A stretch of 64,000 nucleotides of DNA from NCBI GenBank assembly GCA_028577615.1, contig JAJSDU010000006.1:8147-72146 (forward strand). The letters are read 5' to 3'. The notes beneath the pieces were generated by a model. The model saw only the letters and a list, made by a program, of their open reading frames with translations, was not told the origin of the DNA and ran no database searches. This DNA is from Nitrosomonas sp. (lineage in GTDB: Bacteria > Pseudomonadota > Gammaproteobacteria > Burkholderiales > Nitrosomonadaceae). Of this stretch, positions 26,888 through 36,404 are shown piece after piece. The position numbers were made by a program, and so were the translations under genes. The stretch's first letter is position 1; every line of letters begins with the position of its first letter.

Positions 26888-27922
26888 ATGATACATGTAG
26901 GCATTGTCGGAGGCACGGGGTATACAGGTGTTGAGTTATTGCGGCTTCTCGCGCAACATCCGGAAGTCAAAATCACAACGATCACATCGCGCAGCGAGGC
27001 AGGCATGGCAGTTGCCGATCTGTTTACCAGCCTGAGAGGACATATTGATCTCAGATTCAGCGATCCTGCCAATTCGAGGCTTGACGAATGTGATCTGGTA
27101 TTTTTTGCAACTCCGAACGGAATCGCCATGCAACAGGCTGAAGAACTGATACAGGCAGGCGTAAAAATAATCGATTTATCTGCCGATTTCCGCATTAAAG
27201 ATGTTGCCGTATGGGAGAAATGGTACGGCATGCATCATGCCTGCCCGGATCTGGTAGCAGAAGCAGTATATGGTTTGCCTGAGATTAATCGCGCCGAGGT
27301 AAAGCGTGCACGACTCGTCGCCAACCCAGGCTGTTATCCTACGGCCGTTCAGCTGGGTTTTCTTCCATTAGTAGAAGCCGAGCTGATAGACATCGATCAT
27401 CTGACCGCCGATGTAAAGTCCGGCGTATCCGGCGCCGGAAGAAAAGCGGAAGTACATACTCTGCTTGCGGAGGCTGCTGACAATTTCAAGGCATACGGCG
27501 TTCAAGGGCATCGCCACCTCCCTGAAATCAGGCAGGGATTGTCCAATGTTGCGAAGAAACCGGTCGGCCTTACATTTGTGCCGCATTTAGTACCCATGAT
27601 CCGTGGCATTCATGCCACACTTTATGCGCGATTAACCCGGAAAAGAAAAGTTGATCTGCAGGCATTATATGAGACACGTTACGCTGATGAGTCATTTGTC
27701 GATGTACTGCCATCAGGCAGTCACCCTGAAACCCGCTCAGTACGGGGTTCCAATATGTGCCGTATTGCAGTACACAGACCGCAAGGCAGCGATACAATAG
27801 TCATCCTGTCAGTTACTGACAATCTGGTCAAAGGTGCAGCCGGACAAGCTATCCAGAACATGAATCTCATGTTCAATATGCCAGAAACACTGGGGATCAG
27901 CCAGATACCACTATTGCCTTAG
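26888..27922 (+). CDS. argC: N-acetyl-gamma-glutamyl-phosphate reductase
   Basis: A 344-residue ArgC at its usual length. It has the NADP-binding [15 protein letters not shown] opening and the catalytic cysteine C149 in N-P-G-C-Y-P-T, with V-S-G-A-G-R-K and the H-R-H-L-P-E-I near the active site. It carries out the third step of arginine synthesis. Other arg genes are not adjacent, and it follows the rpsI terminator, so it needs its own promoter. Confidence 0.96.
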   Translation: MIHVGIVGGTGYTGVELLRLLAQHPEVKITTITSRSEAGMAVADLFTSLRGHIDLRFSDPANSRLDECDLVFFATPNGIAMQQAEELIQAGVKIIDLSADFRIKDVAVWEKWYGMHHACPDLVAEAVYGLPEINRAEVKRARLVANPGCYPTAVQLGFLPLVEAELIDIDHLTADVKSGVSGAGRKAEVHTLLAEAADNFKAYGVQGHRHLPEIRQGLSNVAKKPVGLTFVPHLVPMIRGIHATLYARLTRKRKVDLQALYETRYADESFVDVLPSGSHPETRSVRGSNMCRIAVHRPQGSDTIVILSVTDNLVKGAAGQAIQNMNLMFNMPETLGISQIPLLP

Positions 27923-27962
27923 TCGCTATCGTTGCTCTTTCTGTTGCTGGAAATATCGCCAA

Positions 27963-28706
27963 GTGTTCAAATTATTCAATAAAAAATCGGAAATCCATTC
28001 TTCTCGCATGGTGGTGCGCCCCTATGTTTCATGGTCACTTCGATTAATGGCGACAGTGATCATATCCCTTTTTTTACTGCTACTATCCTGGGGCATGTAT
28101 GAAGCAGGAAAACGGAACGCAATTGAAAAAAAAGAATCCATATCTCACATAAAACAAGGAGAATGGTATGATGCTGTAGAATGCTTAAAGAAAAATGGAG
28201 AGTCATTGTGTGTGCAACTGGCAGAACTGACCCGGCAGTTTCAGATACTGCAAACAACAAATGACGACCTGATCAAACAGACCAAGCAGCTGAGTAAAGA
28301 AAACAATCTATTGAAAGGCGAATTGGACTTTTTTGAGCATGTCATGGCAGGCAATACAAAGCTGGATAGCGGTATTTCCATTCATCACCTCAGTTTAAAG
28401 AAAGATATTAATCCGAATATCTACCGGTATTCGCTTTCATTGGTTCAGGGCGGACCACGAACGCAAGAATTTAACGGCTATCTGAAGCTCATGGTTAATT
28501 TACGACACAATGAGCAACGAAAAAAAGTCATGCTGACCAACAATAATGCACAACAAAATTTTTCGGTTTATTTCAAGTTCTATCATAGAATAGAAGAAAA
28601 TTTTAAAGCGCCACCCGGCATGGAAGTTGAAAGTATTGAAGTACAGGTATTTGAGAAAAATGATCGGCAGGCAAGGCTGACAAGAACGGTCGATCTGTCG
28701 TTATAA
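27963..28706 (+). CDS. DUF6776-like membrane protein with coiled coil
   Basis: A 247-residue protein with one membrane helix (about 28-46), a coiled-coil stretch (about 85-130, Q-F-Q-I-L-Q-T-T-N-D-D-L-I-K-Q-T-K), and a C-terminal beta-rich periplasmic domain ending V-E-S-I-E-V-Q-V-F-E. From memory this matches the DUF6776 family, whose members lie beside bactofilins in betaproteobacteria. The start is GTG. It follows argC by 40 bases and is ten bases before the bactofilin gene, so the two are probably one unit. Molecular function is unknown. Confidence 0.75.
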   Translation: MFKLFNKKSEIHSSRMVVRPYVSWSLRLMATVIISLFLLLLSWGMYEAGKRNAIEKKESISHIKQGEWYDAVECLKKNGESLCVQLAELTRQFQILQTTNDDLIKQTKQLSKENNLLKGELDFFEHVMAGNTKLDSGISIHHLSLKKDINPNIYRYSLSLVQGGPRTQEFNGYLKLMVNLRHNEQRKKVMLTNNNAQQNFSVYFKFYHRIEENFKAPPGMEVESIEVQVFEKNDRQARLTRTVDLSL

Positions 28707-28716
28707 AGAGCAAATC

Positions 28717-29157
28717 ATGTTCGGCAAAAAGAAAAAAACCAAATTTAACAGTCATATTGATACATTGATTGGTACAAACACACAAATAAAAGGCGATATC
28801 AGCTTTACCGGTGGCTTACGGATTGACGGGCGTATCGATGGAAACGTCATCGCCGAAGACGAGGAACACAGTACACTGGTACTGAGCAATGCAGGTCAAA
28901 TCAACGGTACAATTCAAGTTGCCAATGTAATTATCAACGGCATTGTGAGTGGCCCCATCATGGCGACAAAGTATCTTGAATTACAGAGCAATGCGCAGAT
29001 TCACGGCGATGTTTATTATGAAGTCATTGAAGTACAGCTTGGCGCATCGGTTGACGGAAAAATGATACGTGGTGATCGGAAAATTCAAACGAATCATACA
29101 CCCGCATTAGTTTCTGCAGCACCCGATCACAATCCGGAAAATAAAGATGATGCATGA
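28717..29157 (+). CDS. Bactofilin (polymer-forming cytoskeletal protein)
   Basis: A 146-residue bactofilin. A short Lys-rich N-terminus is followed by a right-handed beta-helix of repeating strands from about residue 18 to 118 (T-Q-I-K-G-D-I-S-F-T-G-G-L-R-I-D-G-R-I-D-G-N-type repeats, I-N-G-T-I, G-P-I-M-A, I-H-G-D-V) and a disordered tail. Bactofilins self-assemble into filaments under the membrane, often placing cell-wall enzymes. It is coded ten bases after the DUF6776-like membrane protein, which could be its anchor. Confidence 0.93.
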   Translation: MFGKKKKTKFNSHIDTLIGTNTQIKGDISFTGGLRIDGRIDGNVIAEDEEHSTLVLSNAGQINGTIQVANVIINGIVSGPIMATKYLELQSNAQIHGDVYYEVIEVQLGASVDGKMIRGDRKIQTNHTPALVSAAPDHNPENKDDA

Positions 29158-29238
29158 AACTGGGCAGTGAAATGTGTGCTCTAATGTATTTTTATAACAA
29201 TTTTCTAGATAATATTAACTGAGACCGAAGCTTCTGGC

Positions 29239-29574
29239 ATGGAAAACCCACCACTTGCATTTACCGAAAGCGCCGCCGATAAGGTCAGGCAATTGATCGA
29301 GGAAGAAGGCAATCCCGCACTGAAACTCAGAGTTTTTATCAGTGGCGGCGGTTGCTCCGGCTTTCAATATGGATTTACATTTGATGAAACAATCAACGAT
29401 GATGATATGATCACGGAAAAAAACGGTGTGCAGCTACTGGTTGATTCCATGAGTTATCAATATCTGGCTGGCGCCGAAATTGATTATCAGGAAAACATAC
29501 AGGGCGCGCAATTTGTAATCAAGAATCCAGCCGCATCAAGTACGTGTGGATGTGGTTCATCGTTTTCTGTTTAA
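29239..29574 (+). CDS. erpA: Iron-sulfur cluster insertion protein ErpA
   Basis: A 111-residue A-type carrier. The three cluster cysteines are C39 (G-G-C-S-G), C103 and C105 (C-G-C-G-S-S). The N-terminal [11 protein letters not shown] and E-x-x-N-P-x-L-K-L-R are typical of ErpA. It passes Fe-S clusters to apoproteins, for instance IspH, whose gene is also in this window. It stands alone, 81 bases after the bactofilin and convergent with anmK. Confidence 0.95.
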   Translation: MENPPLAFTESAADKVRQLIEEEGNPALKLRVFISGGGCSGFQYGFTFDETINDDDMITEKNGVQLLVDSMSYQYLAGAEIDYQENIQGAQFVIKNPAASSTCGCGSSFSV

Positions 29575-29650
29575 AAGAAAAACCGGGGATTTCTCTCTTT
29601 AATGAAAAAAAATGACGGGTGGCATGCTTTTTGTTGTTTCCAATGCCTTT

Positions 29651-30751
29651 TCAGGCTGGATAGATAGCGCCAAGTACCCGCTTTCCTTTTGCACCGGTTA
29701 CCGAAGGCACATTGCCCGTCTGCCCGCAAATGGTTTGCTGTGCAAGCCAGGCAAAAGCATAAGCTTCGACCCAGTCAGCCGGGACACCGAGTTCATCGGT
29801 CAGCGCCACCTTTCTGCCAGACAATTGTTTCTTTAGCGTGTTGAACAACACCCTGTTATGCGCTCCGCCACCGCATAAATACACTTCATCAGTTGCAGGA
29901 TAATATTGATTGATCGCCGATACAATGGAAAGTGCAGTCAATTGCAGTAATGTGCACTGAACATCTTCAGGAGACTCGCCGCCCTGCAGGTGCCGCTCCA
30001 GCCAGCTGAAATCGAACAAATCTCTGCCCGTACTCTTGGGTGGAGGACTGGCAAAGAAATCATCGGCATAGAATTTTTCGAGTAAATCGGGAAGCACTTT
30101 TCCGGCCGCAGCCCACCGGCCATTCTTGTCATAGGGTTGTCCGAGATGATACGAGCACCATGCATCCATCAATAAATTTCCCGGTCCGCAATCAAAGCCT
30201 GTCAGCGGCTCGCCTGCATCGAGATAAGTTATGTTGGCGATGCCGCCGATATTAACAATGATACGCTGATGCCCGGAATCCATGAACAGCGCCTGATGAA
30301 AAGCAGGCACTAGTGGAGCGCCCTGGCCGCCGGCTGCGATATCCCGACTCCTGAAGTCCGCAACAACTGTAGTCTGTGTTAATTCAGCAAGTAACGCCGC
30401 ATTAACAAGTTGTATAGTGTAGCGTTTACCGTTTTGCGGACAGTGCCGGATGGTCTGACCATGACAACCAATCGCCAATACATTCTGCAGCAGACATATA
30501 TCATTCTCGAGCAGGCCGTTAATGGCCCGCGCATACAGATCAGCCAATTGGTTAGCCATCAGCGCCGCTTGATTCAGCTCGTCGTTATTCGGATACTGCA
30601 ACGCCAGCAATTTTGCTTTCAACGTACAGTCATAAGGTAGAAAAAAAGTTTTGATCAGTTCGCGCCGTTGCAGTCCTAAGTCGACCAGTACTGCATCGAC
30701 GCCGTCCAGGCTTGTGCCTGACATGATACCGATATAATAAGTTGATTCCAA
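29651..30751 (-). CDS. anmK: Anhydro-N-acetylmuramic acid kinase
   Basis: A 366-residue AnmK with the opening Y-Y-I-G-I-M-S-G-T-S-L-D-G-V-D-A nucleotide loop, G-C-H-G-Q-T-I-R-H, the D-F-R-S-R-D-I-A-A-G-G-Q-G-A-P-L-V-P motif, and F-D-C-G-P-G-N. It phosphorylates and opens anhydro-MurNAc in cell-wall recycling. The start appears to be TTG, which gives the normal length; no good ribosome binding site is seen. It follows the M23 peptidase gene by 21 bases, so both wall genes are probably co-transcribed. Confidence 0.94.
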   Translation of the reverse strand: MESTYYIGIMSGTSLDGVDAVLVDLGLQRRELIKTFFLPYDCTLKAKLLALQYPNNDELNQAALMANQLADLYARAINGLLENDICLLQNVLAIGCHGQTIRHCPQNGKRYTIQLVNAALLAELTQTTVVADFRSRDIAAGGQGAPLVPAFHQALFMDSGHQRIIVNIGGIANITYLDAGEPLTGFDCGPGNLLMDAWCSYHLGQPYDKNGRWAAAGKVLPDLLEKFYADDFFASPPPKSTGRDLFDFSWLERHLQGGESPEDVQCTLLQLTALSIVSAINQYYPATDEVYLCGGGAHNRVLFNTLKKQLSGRKVALTDELGVPADWVEAYAFAWLAQQTICGQTGNVPSVTGAKGKRVLGAIYPA

Positions 30752-30772
30752 AAACTGATCAGATTTATAAAA

Positions 30773-32113
30773 CTAATCCAATGCGGCGAAATGCATATTC
30801 CGGATAATATCTAACCGCGCGACCAGCGACTCGGCTTCGCTTCGAAAAGCAGGCATGTCCTTCTTGGCAATAGGCGTCGCGGCCGGCAAAGCAACTTTTG
30901 CAGGATCGCGCTGCACGCCGCTCACTCTCAACTCATAGTGCAGATGCGGACCTGTTGCCATGCCTGTCATACCCACATAACCGATGATGTCACCTTGTTT
31001 GACGCGCGAACCATTTGCAATTCCCTTTGCAAAACGGGATAAATGACCATAGGCTGTTTCATAGGGACCGTTGTGCTTAAGCACAATCAACTTACCATAT
31101 CCTCGCTGAGTACCGACGAAATTCACCGCACCATCCGCTGTTGCTTTGACCGGCGTTCCAGTGGGCGCGGCATAGTCTATTCCCTTGTGTGCGCGCCATT
31201 CTTTGAGAACCGGATGAAAGCGGGCATTGGAAAAACCTGAACTGATGCGTGAAAAATCAAGTGGAGCCATAAGAAAAGCCTTGCGCAGACTTTTCCCTTC
31301 CGGGGTGTAATATCCGAAATCACCATTGGACGATTGAAAATAGACAGCCTGATAAGTCCTGTCTTTATTGACAAACTCTACAGCCAGAACCTTGCCAACT
31401 TTTGCATGTTCTCCATCGTTATTAATCAACGTCTCATAAACAACAGCAAAGCGATCCCCTTTATGCAAATCACGGTGGAAATCGATATCGGAGGCCAGGA
31501 TCTCTATCATCTGCATCGTGATTGTATTAGGGATACCCGCACTATCCGTCGCGGCAAACAGCGAACTGTTCACGATACCGGATTTCATATGTACCTGAGT
31601 CTCAAGTTCAATTTTTTGCTCGGACATTATAAAGCCGTTGTCCGTTTTTTCCATCAGAAACAATTCTTCCTGACCGAAGAAATAGCGCAGTGTGATTAAT
31701 TCCCCATCTGCTGTGGTCTGTGCCTGCATCGTTTTGCCTGGAACCAGCTGGCGCATTGCACGGCTGTTTCGCGCTACGCGCATGAATTCTACTTTATCTT
31801 GTGGATTGATATTCAGCCGGTCGAGTATTGCTGAAACGGTGTCACCGCGACGAATATTCTCCTGTTGCCAGAAAGGTTCGTTCGATGTGGTTTCAAGCTC
31901 AGGAAGAACATCGGGTAAATACAGGTCACGAACAACTTCTTCAATCGGAACGTCCTGATACAATGTAGAACTGGGTGCTATACCAAACGCAGTCACAAAA
32001 CCAAACAAAGGTATAGTAGATAGAACAATTAACCAGCGTAGTTTTTTTTTGGTCAGTCGAGATGATTTTTGCGCTAAAATTCCGGATTTGCTGCGTATTG
32101 GCATAAATCGCAT
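30773..32113 (-). CDS. M23 family peptidoglycan endopeptidase
   Basis: A 446-residue protein with an N-terminal membrane helix (about 28-48), an N-terminal OapA/LysM-like part with a R-R-G-D-T-V-S-A-I-L-D-R-L motif (about 92-104), and a C-terminal M23 LytM domain. The zinc-binding set is visible: H-x3-D in A-H-K-G-I-D-Y-A and H-x-H in G-P-H-L-H-Y-E-L, with T-A-Y-G-H-L-S between. It is of the MepM type, which cuts cross-links for cell-wall growth in the periplasm. A second in-frame ATG at 32104 is possible. It runs ahead of anmK and divergently from tyrS. Confidence 0.92.
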   Translation of the reverse strand: MRFMPIRSKSGILAQKSSRLTKKKLRWLIVLSTIPLFGFVTAFGIAPSSTLYQDVPIEEVVRDLYLPDVLPELETTSNEPFWQQENIRRGDTVSAILDRLNINPQDKVEFMRVARNSRAMRQLVPGKTMQAQTTADGELITLRYFFGQEELFLMEKTDNGFIMSEQKIELETQVHMKSGIVNSSLFAATDSAGIPNTITMQMIEILASDIDFHRDLHKGDRFAVVYETLINNDGEHAKVGKVLAVEFVNKDRTYQAVYFQSSNGDFGYYTPEGKSLRKAFLMAPLDFSRISSGFSNARFHPVLKEWRAHKGIDYAAPTGTPVKATADGAVNFVGTQRGYGKLIVLKHNGPYETAYGHLSRFAKGIANGSRVKQGDIIGYVGMTGMATGPHLHYELRVSGVQRDPAKVALPAATPIAKKDMPAFRSEAESLVARLDIIRNMHFAALD

Positions 32114-32312
32114 GTAGGTCGGCCCCCTTTGCTTATTTAGCTTTATATTAATTCATATCATGCTACAAAAAAATCTTTGCGATTCTAACATGAAAAATTG
32201 CAAGCCATGTACTAAAGTACAATTTACGAAATTGTAGCCTCAAACGTGGCGGGCACGTGGGTTTTGCAGCGCCGATCAGTTTCAGGGAATGTTTTTTTAA
32301 GACTTATTAATC

Positions 32313-33515
32313 GTGAACATATCTATCAGCCAGCATTTGGAAATCATTAAACACGGTAGCCATGAACTTCTCATCGAGAAAGAACTGGAAGTCAGATTGC
32401 GCACCGGGAAACCATTACGGGTAAAAGCCGGATTTGATCCCACCGCACCTGATTTACATCTGGGACACGCCGTATTGCTCAACAAAATGCGACAGCTACA
32501 GGATCTGGGGCACCATATCTTATTTCTGATTGGCGATTTCACCGGCATGATTGGCGATCCGAGCGGTAAAAATGCAACGCGCCCCCCGTTGACACGCGAA
32601 CAAGTGGCTGAAAATGCGAGATCGTACACTGCTCAGGTATTCAAAATTCTGCATCCCGAAAAAACTGAAATTGTCTTTAATTCTACCTGGATGAATCAGT
32701 TCAATGCGGCAGATCTTATCCGTCTGGCCGCAACTTATACTGTTGCCCGTATGCTTGAACGCGATGATTTTGAGAAACGCTATCGAAACAATCAATCTAT
32801 TGCGATACATGAATTTTTATACCCGTTAGTTCAAGGTTATGATTCCGTTGCACTAAAAGCCGATCTCGAACTCGGCGGTACTGATCAGAAATTTAATCTC
32901 CTGATGGGACGCGAATTGCAGCGGCATTTTGACCAGCCCCAGCAATGCATACTCACGATGCCGCTTCTGGAGGGTCTCGATGGCGTCAATAAAATGTCCA
33001 AATCACTGAACAACTACGTCGGCATTACCGAGAATCCCAAGGAAATTTTTGGCAAACTGATGTCCGTATCGGATCAGTTAATGTGGCGCTATATCGACCT
33101 GCTCTCTTTTGAGTCCTTGGAGACCATTCGCACATGGCGCAAAGAAGTCAGTGACGGACGCAACCCAAGAGACATCAAAGTACTTTTTGCGCAGGAAATA
33201 GTGACACGTTTCCATAACCGCAAGGAAGCCGAAGCCGCATTGATCGATTTTGAGACACGCTTCAAACGTGGATCATTACCCGATGACATGCCCGAAAAAA
33301 TCCTGCACATTACCGATAGCGATATTTTTCTAACACAGCTTTTAAAACAGACCGGATTGACCGCCAGTACCAGTGAATCGCAGCGCATGATTGATCAGGG
33401 TGCGGTGAAGCTGGACGGAGAAAAAATTGAAGATAAATCGTTGAAGCTATCCCGCGGCGCATCGGTTGTCGTTCAGGTCGGTAAACGAAAGTTTGCAAAA
33501 GTGACCATCAATTAG
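32313..33515 (+). CDS. tyrS: Tyrosyl-tRNA synthetase
   Basis: A 400-residue class I synthetase with the HIGH-type H-L-G-H at 49-52 and the K-M-S-K-S loop, in the [12 protein letters not shown] form of the longer TyrS group. The C-terminal S4 RNA-binding domain follows ([16 protein letters not shown]). The start is a GTG giving the usual N-terminus. The 199-bp divergent gap to the M23 gene carries no T-box. Confidence 0.96.
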   Translation: MNISISQHLEIIKHGSHELLIEKELEVRLRTGKPLRVKAGFDPTAPDLHLGHAVLLNKMRQLQDLGHHILFLIGDFTGMIGDPSGKNATRPPLTREQVAENARSYTAQVFKILHPEKTEIVFNSTWMNQFNAADLIRLAATYTVARMLERDDFEKRYRNNQSIAIHEFLYPLVQGYDSVALKADLELGGTDQKFNLLMGRELQRHFDQPQQCILTMPLLEGLDGVNKMSKSLNNYVGITENPKEIFGKLMSVSDQLMWRYIDLLSFESLETIRTWRKEVSDGRNPRDIKVLFAQEIVTRFHNRKEAEAALIDFETRFKRGSLPDDMPEKILHITDSDIFLTQLLKQTGLTASTSESQRMIDQGAVKLDGEKIEDKSLKLSRGASVVVQVGKRKFAKVTIN

Positions 33516-33655
33516 TTTGTCTGATTTCAATACAAAAACAACGTATTCTGGCTGAAAAATGATCAACACGAAAAACAAGCAAAGGTGAATGAACCTTGCA
33601 GAAAACCATAAATCTAATCGTTTGTTATTTTTTCGATTTTCCGATTCAATTTCCT

Positions 33656-34105
33656 ATGACGCTTGATAAAATTTATACCTTGCAAACGGGAGTCAGCCTG
33701 AAAGTCTCTACTGAAGCACTGCAACAACTGATTGCCATGAACAGGAATGGACAGATTCTTACAGAGTTTGAGAAAATTCGTTGTACTGCGGATTTGTACG
33801 ATTTTCTGACTGTTACTGTTCTTCACGGCGCGGAAGATTTGATAAGGCGAAGACAACCGTGGATCAGTCAAAAAAACAAATCTGATCTGATCGCTGCGCA
33901 ACCTGTCCCCTTCCAGGATTTTTGTCTTTTTTTCTGGAGAAATCTGGATGAAACGGATCCTGACGGTGATGAATGGAACCGCGCCATAGCAGCAGACAGT
34001 TTCAACCTGCAGTTAAGCACGTTATTAAATAAACTACGCACAGCGGTGCAACAGAAAAAAAAGGATATGACCTTGATTGCGGATTTTAATTTTGGTTCGG
34101 TGTAA
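33656..34105 (+). CDS. Hypothetical protein, unknown family
   Basis: I do not recognise this 149-residue protein. It has no signal or membrane segment from this start, and looks helical and soluble, with a Q-Q-L-I-A-M-N-R helix and a Q-D-F-C-L-F-F-W-R-N-L-D-E aromatic patch. An upstream TTG at 33596 would add a hydrophobic stretch (L-I-V-C-Y-F-F-D-F) that does not look native, so I prefer the ATG. Codon use resembles its neighbours, and it lies between tyrS and the globin gene without tight spacing to either. Confidence 0.55.
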   Translation: MTLDKIYTLQTGVSLKVSTEALQQLIAMNRNGQILTEFEKIRCTADLYDFLTVTVLHGAEDLIRRRQPWISQKNKSDLIAAQPVPFQDFCLFFWRNLDETDPDGDEWNRAIAADSFNLQLSTLLNKLRTAVQQKKKDMTLIADFNFGSV

Positions 34106-34341
34106 AGCAAACAGCCCGGATGACTGACTGGTTATTGTCAATCACAAACAAGGCCATGCGCATTTCTCAATCAATGCGGTAAAATCACATCTGGCAAGAG
34201 TTCCGGTTATGTAATTTTTAGTACGCAACCGGGAATTTCCTGCCTAATTCAATGATATACAGACAAAGCAACCTTCTTTGCATCTGTCAGCTATATCAGT
34301 ATGCTCAATGTTCAAATTAATCGTAATAAAAGGAAATCTTA

Positions 34342-34932
34342 ATGACTGCTAATATCCCTGGATATACCTACGGTACAACTGAAGTAGCAACTTCCCCTAT
34401 CTCTGTGGATGATTTTGCAAAACTAAAGCAGGCCGCTCTGTTTGGCGAAGATGATATACGTTATTTAAAAATGTCTCACGATATTTTGAAAGGACAAGTC
34501 GAGGAAATTTTGGACGTCTGGTACGGTTTTGTCGGTTCAACGCCTTTTTTACTGCACTACTTCACAAAAGCCTCGGACGGCCAACCCAATATGGATTATC
34601 TTGGTGCCGTACGCAAACGTTTCGGGCAATGGATTCTGGATACCGCCAACGCCGACTACGACCAAAACTGGCTTAACTATCAATATGAAATCGGATTACG
34701 TCACAACAGTATAAAAAAGAATAAAACCGACGGCGTCGATTCTGTACCTATCATCAATTTACGTTATATTCTTGCACTTCAGGTGCCGATCACGACTACA
34801 TTGCGCCCATTCCTGGAGAAAAGCGGTCATTCAAGCCAGGATGTCGACAAAATGCAGGATGCCTGGCGTAAGTCCGTACTGATGCAAGTCATTCTGTGGT
34901 CACAGCCTTATGTTCACGATAATCAGTTCTAA
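34342..34932 (+). CDS. Protoglobin (single-domain globin-coupled-sensor type)
   Basis: The 196 residues match protoglobin. The distal pair W60-Y61 (V-W-Y-G-F-V) and the proximal histidine H121 (E-I-G-L-R-H) line up with W60, Y61 and H120 of the archaeal protoglobin, and F94 fits the E11 position. It binds heme with O2, CO or NO in the cytoplasm and has no output domain. A clear AAAGGAAA ribosome binding site precedes the ATG. A strong hairpin follows, so it is monocistronic. Possible roles are NO or O2 handling, which would suit an ammonia oxidiser, but this is inferred. Confidence 0.93.
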   Translation: MTANIPGYTYGTTEVATSPISVDDFAKLKQAALFGEDDIRYLKMSHDILKGQVEEILDVWYGFVGSTPFLLHYFTKASDGQPNMDYLGAVRKRFGQWILDTANADYDQNWLNYQYEIGLRHNSIKKNKTDGVDSVPIINLRYILALQVPITTTLRPFLEKSGHSSQDVDKMQDAWRKSVLMQVILWSQPYVHDNQF

Positions 34933-34986
34933 GAAAAACAAGGAACACCATAATCACTGTTCCTGCACTCTTCCGCTTTAATTCCC

Positions 34987-35026
34987 AGTGAATCATTTCC
35001 GGATCGGAAATGATTCACTCTGGCTT
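34987..35026 (+). terminator. Hairpin terminator after protoglobin
   Basis: AGTGAATCATTTCC (34987-35000) and GGAAATGATTCACT (35006-35019) form a perfect 14-bp stem with a GGATC loop, followed by CTGGCTTTTC. The T-run is short, but the stem is very strong. Confidence 0.75.
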
Positions 35027-35104
35027 TTCTGGCACGCCAAAAATAACCCGATCCGCTCATAAGTCTGTGCTTCTTATAATTTGAGCCACACCAACCTTTA
35101 ACGT

Positions 35105-36268
35105 ATGAAACCGCTGATGCTTACAAAACACGACATCATGATTGCAGGGGCAGGCGTGATCGGTCTGGCTACGGCATTAAAACTGCTGGAAAGTGGCGCA
35201 AAAGTTAGCATTCTTGAGCGTGGACAAACCGGTATGGAGTCTTCCTGGGCGGGCGGTGGCATTCTCTCGCCGATCTGCCCCTGGGATTATACCGATGCTG
35301 TAACACGATTGGTCCATTACAGCACCACCTTGTTTCCTGACTGGGTCGCCGCATTGCATAAAGCAACCGGCATTGACCCTGAATATCATCAATGCGGCAT
35401 GACTGTATTACCACCTGTGGATATACAAAACGCCGCAGCCTGGTGCGCAACACATGACGTTAATATGCGACGGCAAATACTACCCATGCCTTTCCCTGCT
35501 GACGAAAATCAGCGCACCGCCGATGGTGCCCCGGATAATATCGAAGCTGTCGTTCTGCCCGGCATAGCACAAATCCGTAATCCGCGATTGCTGCAGGCGC
35601 TGCGTCAGCGCGTGATCCAGCTTGGCGGTCAAATCGTTGAAAACTGCTGTGTGCGAGATTGGAAAATTCAACAGAATAAGGTTCTATCCGTCCAATCAGC
35701 GTGCGGCATCTTTACAGCGGACAGTTACATCATTGCAGCTGGTGCATGGAGCCAGCGATTGCTCGGCAAACATGCCCTGGGCCTGAATATTCAGCCTATC
35801 AAAGGACAGATGTTGTTATTTAAATTTGACACGCCGCCAATATCAACAATTGTTGTCAAAGAAAATCTCTATCTTATACCGCGGAAGGATGGCCATTTGT
35901 TACTCGGCAGCACACTGGAAGATATCGGCTTCGATAAACGGATTACCGCATCAGCCCGACAGAAATTGCTGAAGCAGGCGCAGCCCATTTTGCCGAAACT
36001 GCGTGAAAGCCCTGTTATCCGGCAGTGGTCCGGATTACGTCCGGGATCTCCACTGAACATTCCGACCATAGGTCGACATCCGGAATTGATCAACCTTTAT
36101 TTGAACAGCGGTCATTTTCGTTATGGCGTAACCATGGCACCAGCAAGCGCCGAAATTCTTGCCAATGTGCTCACTGGCTCAATGCAGCACCCTGGACTTG
36201 ACACCAGTCCCTATCAGTCAGGATGGTCGCAATCCGATTCATTACTTCCCATCCATACCATGCTGTAA
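35105..36268 (+). CDS. thiO: Glycine oxidase ThiO
   Basis: A 387-residue DAO-family flavoprotein. It has the FAD loop I-A-G-A-G-V-I-G-L-A (GAGVIG at 15-20), the family's E-S-S-W-A-G-G-G-I-L-S-P segment, the I-K-G-Q-M-L-L-F strand, and S-G-H-F-R-Y-G-V-T-M-A-P near the end. It oxidises glycine to iminoglycine for the thiazole of thiamine. No thiS or thiG gene is adjacent. The start is the ATG at 35105, with no strong ribosome binding site. Confidence 0.9.
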   Translation: MKPLMLTKHDIMIAGAGVIGLATALKLLESGAKVSILERGQTGMESSWAGGGILSPICPWDYTDAVTRLVHYSTTLFPDWVAALHKATGIDPEYHQCGMTVLPPVDIQNAAAWCATHDVNMRRQILPMPFPADENQRTADGAPDNIEAVVLPGIAQIRNPRLLQALRQRVIQLGGQIVENCCVRDWKIQQNKVLSVQSACGIFTADSYIIAAGAWSQRLLGKHALGLNIQPIKGQMLLFKFDTPPISTIVVKENLYLIPRKDGHLLLGSTLEDIGFDKRITASARQKLLKQAQPILPKLRESPVIRQWSGLRPGSPLNIPTIGRHPELINLYLNSGHFRYGVTMAPASAEILANVLTGSMQHPGLDTSPYQSGWSQSDSLLPIHTML

Positions 36269-36404
36269 ACAGGGGCTGATTACACTCAGGAATCAGGACA
36301 TCAAAAATCTCCTTAATCCGGATGAAAGATTAAATGAACGATCAGGAATCCTGAATTTTAAGGTACGGGTTATTCAAAATGACTGGTTTTTGCGGACGGT
36401 TTTT

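Noticed and set aside
32114-32312. T-box leader before tyrS
   Set aside because: No T-box sequence or specifier hairpin; T-boxes are not expected in proteobacteria.
34200-34233. CCGGTT and AACCGG arms before the protoglobin gene, considered as an NO-responsive operator
   Set aside because: Six-base arms with an 18-base loop resemble no known NsrR, NorR or FNR site.
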